Below are positions 62,644 to 64,000 of a stretch of 64,000 nt of DNA, in pieces. The translations under genes were made by a program, and so were the position numbers. The notes under the pieces were generated by a model. That model did not search any database. It was given only the letters and a program-made list of their open reading frames with translations, and was not told where the DNA came from. Every line of letters starts with the position of its first letter. Position 1 is the first letter of the stretch. The stretch comes from JAKAGZ01 sp035266865 (GTDB lineage Bacteria > Bacteroidota > Ignavibacteria > Ignavibacteriales > Ignavibacteriaceae): contig DATFMR010000141.1 of assembly GCA_035266865.1 (NCBI GenBank), forward strand, positions 1 through 64,000, in the 5' to 3' direction.

Positions 62644-63012
62644 ATGAATGTATTAATAAAACCCACTAGTTTATTACTGTATCTGTTGGGAATTTTTAAT
62701 TTCTTTTTCATAGGAGCATTATTTGCTAAGTTAGTTGGATCTGGTGAAGGACAGGGATTGGCTTCAGGAGCAATTGTTGTAGGCTATGGTTTATTATTTG
62801 CTTTTTTGGCTCTAATTGGGTCAATTCTTTTTGTTTATTTTGCAAAACACAGCGCGGTTGTTCTTATTAATAAAATTTTGCTTGTTGTTTTTATAATTGC
62901 AGCTGTAATTTTAACTATTAGAATTATAAATCTTAATCAGAAACAAGAAATACAAAAAAAAGAAAATCGCCAAAAAATAACTTCTCCTCCTGCAATTTTA
63001 ATTTATAATTAG
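62644..63012 (+). CDS. Small membrane protein, unknown function
   Basis: A 122-residue protein with three hydrophobic helices (LLLYLLGIFNFFFIGALFA, ALIGSILFVYFA, LLVVFIIAAVILTIRII) and a basic tail with KKENRQK. I recognise no family. It follows the OmpA gene by 59 bases and may share its transcript. Confidence 0.6.
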   Translation: MNVLIKPTSLLLYLLGIFNFFFIGALFAKLVGSGEGQGLASGAIVVGYGLLFAFLALIGSILFVYFAKHSAVVLINKILLVVFIIAAVILTIRIINLNQKQEIQKKENRQKITSPPAILIYN

Positions 63013-63040
63013 TTTGAATTTTAGAAGCTAAAAAATTGTT

Positions 63041-63592
63041 ATGGAATTTTTCCTTTCATCAACCCGATTATTATTCAGAAAATGGGGGATTGATGACTTG
63101 TATTTTGCTGAAAAACTGTGGGGGAATAAAGAAGTAACAAAATATATCTCGGCTAATGGAAAATTCAGTTTTGAAGAAATATCAAATCGTTTAAAAAATG
63201 AAATTGATACACAGGATAAATTTGGAATGCAGTACTGGCCGGTTTTTTTGAAAAGTAAAAACGAATTTATAGGCTGCTGCGGATTAAGACCTTATAATTC
63301 AGACAAAAATATTCTTGAATTAGGCGTTCACATTCTTCCAGAATTCTGGAGAAAAGGTTACGCTTCTGAAGCTCTGAAAGTTGTTATTTCATATGCTTTT
63401 AATTTTTTGAAAGTAAGTGGACTTTTTGCAGGCCATAATCCTGAAAATGAAATATCCGGAAAACTTCTGATAAAAAATGGATTCGATTATACACACAATG
63501 AATTTTACGAGCCTACTGGATTGAATCACCCTTCTTATTTATTAACAAAGGAAAAATTTATCAATCTAAATCGCTGTGAATCTCAGGAATAA
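63041..63592 (+). CDS. GNAT acetyltransferase (RimJ/RimL type)
   Basis: A 183-residue GNAT protein. The N-terminal TRLLFRKWGIDDLYFAEKLW and the acetyl-CoA loop LPEFWRKGYASEALKVVI (about 105-122) match the RimJ/RimL subgroup, with AGHNPENEISGKLLIKNGF closing the fold. It probably acetylates a protein N-terminus or a small amine; the acceptor is unknown. It lies 28 bases after the small membrane protein gene. Confidence 0.85.
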   Translation: MEFFLSSTRLLFRKWGIDDLYFAEKLWGNKEVTKYISANGKFSFEEISNRLKNEIDTQDKFGMQYWPVFLKSKNEFIGCCGLRPYNSDKNILELGVHILPEFWRKGYASEALKVVISYAFNFLKVSGLFAGHNPENEISGKLLIKNGFDYTHNEFYEPTGLNHPSYLLTKEKFINLNRCESQE

Positions 63593-63827
63593 TTAAGTGC
63601 AGTGCAAATAAGAAATATTAATGAGAGCTCATTCAACCTAGAAAGGGGCATCAGTTTATGAATTAGGTAATAGATAATTAAATATTAGTTGAATAAATGG
63701 CAAAAAATGCTGAAATTATCAAAATAGAGGACTTTTTCAAATAAATATTGCAAATATTGGCTTTTGGATTTAGCTTATATTTGTTAAATTTACTCCGATT
63801 ATTAGTAACAATTGGAGTTAGTCATTT

Positions 63828-64000
63828 ATGGCAAAGAATTTTGTCTCTAATAAAGACGAAACTGTCAGAATGTTTGAAAGTGATTTCTTTGAGGCATTGT
63901 CAAAAGTCCATTTTACAGTGCCATTGTATATTTATGTTCCCGTAATAGCATATTTCCTTTACAGAACCATTGCAATTTACGAGATGTCATTTGTTACAAT
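63828..64000 (+). CDS. Probable fatty acid hydroxylase/sterol desaturase, 3' end outside window
   Basis: A frame starting at ATG 63828, with GGAG (63814-63817) ten bases before it, runs open to the right edge (57 codons visible). The start FESDFFEALSKVHFTVPLY followed by a helix (VPVIAYFLYRTIAIY) recalls the N-terminus of membrane fatty-acid/ceramide hydroxylases. The His-box region that would prove it lies outside the window. A different frame over the same stretch (63748-63945) is a shadow. Confidence 0.55.
   Translation, partial: MAKNFVSNKDETVRMFESDFFEALSKVHFTVPLYIYVPVIAYFLYRTIAIYEMSFVT

Noticed and set aside
63748..63945. 65-codon plus-strand frame at the right edge
   Set aside because: The frame starting at 63828 has a ribosome-binding site and hydroxylase-like sequence and stays open to the edge.
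1..64000. CRISPR arrays, rRNA, tRNA genes, IS elements and prophage
   Set aside because: I saw no regular spaced repeats, rRNA blocks, cloverleaf-like segments, transposase or phage genes while reading both strands; short tRNAs cannot be fully excluded by eye.

Overview
The window looks like chromosomal DNA of an Ignavibacteria-type member of the Bacteroidota/Chlorobiota lineage. The evidence is an AT-rich sequence, a secreted protein ending in a type IX secretion (T9SS) sorting domain of the form NYPNPFNPSTKI, several fibronectin-III or signal-bearing envelope proteins, Bacteroidota-style promoters (TTG/TTTG, about 20 nt, TAnnTTTG) and many genes without a strong Shine-Dalgarno site. I recognised no rRNA, tRNA, IS element, phage region or CRISPR array.

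Layout. 1-4.1 kb: peptide acquisition (OPT transporter, MFS carrier, M29 aminopeptidase) with palindromic intergenic repeats. 4.3-5.8 kb: def-fmt. 5.8-16.7 kb: mostly minus-strand accessory genes: NTF2-like lipoprotein, CPA2 antiporter (plus strand), a decayed SDR gene, MarC, a HEVIGH membrane protein, a divergent cysteine-synthase homologue, a cupin, a VEB/PER-like class A beta-lactamase, and a tight operon of GNAT, HXXEE protein, hexapeptide protein, aminotransferase, methyltransferase and radical SAM protein. 17-19.6 kb: reverse transsulfuration (CBS plus cystathionine gamma-lyase type enzyme). 20.4-27.2 kb: housekeeping (xseA, xseB, dxs, oxidoreductase, a PhoB/PhoR-like pair, rplU-rpmA). 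27.3-29.4 kb: two divergent malate dehydrogenases. 29.4-34.1 kb: RsbW-like ATPase, outer-membrane protein, FN3 lipoprotein, beta-CASP nuclease. 36.0-40.6 kb: nuoABCDEF, without nuoG-N. 40.6-46.9 kb: ferritin, UvrD helicase, PPi-type phosphofructokinase, and a sodium symporter with a 35-aa companion peptide.

47.3-54.2 kb holds the most interesting protein system: membrane-anchored SGNH protein, acyl carrier protein and MBOAT acyltransferase on the plus strand, facing a minus-strand unit of a second carrier protein, a KAS III enzyme, a GNAT protein and a DltA-like adenylating enzyme. Together they resemble a Dlt-type surface (amino)acylation system in a diderm, with extra fatty-acid-type chemistry.

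54.6-64 kb is accessory: the T9SS repeat protein; a minus-strand unit predicted from complementarity (a multibranched structured RNA of about 180-300 nt, a 30-codon membrane peptide, and a terminator with a UUCG loop); a thioredoxin-TPR protein; a 243-nt attC-like structured element beside an arginase-family gene that looks like a cassette; a small decayed gene; lipoprotein, DinB and OmpA proteins; and the start of a probable fatty-acid hydroxylase running off the right edge.

All functions come from reading motifs by eye. No database search or folding program was run.
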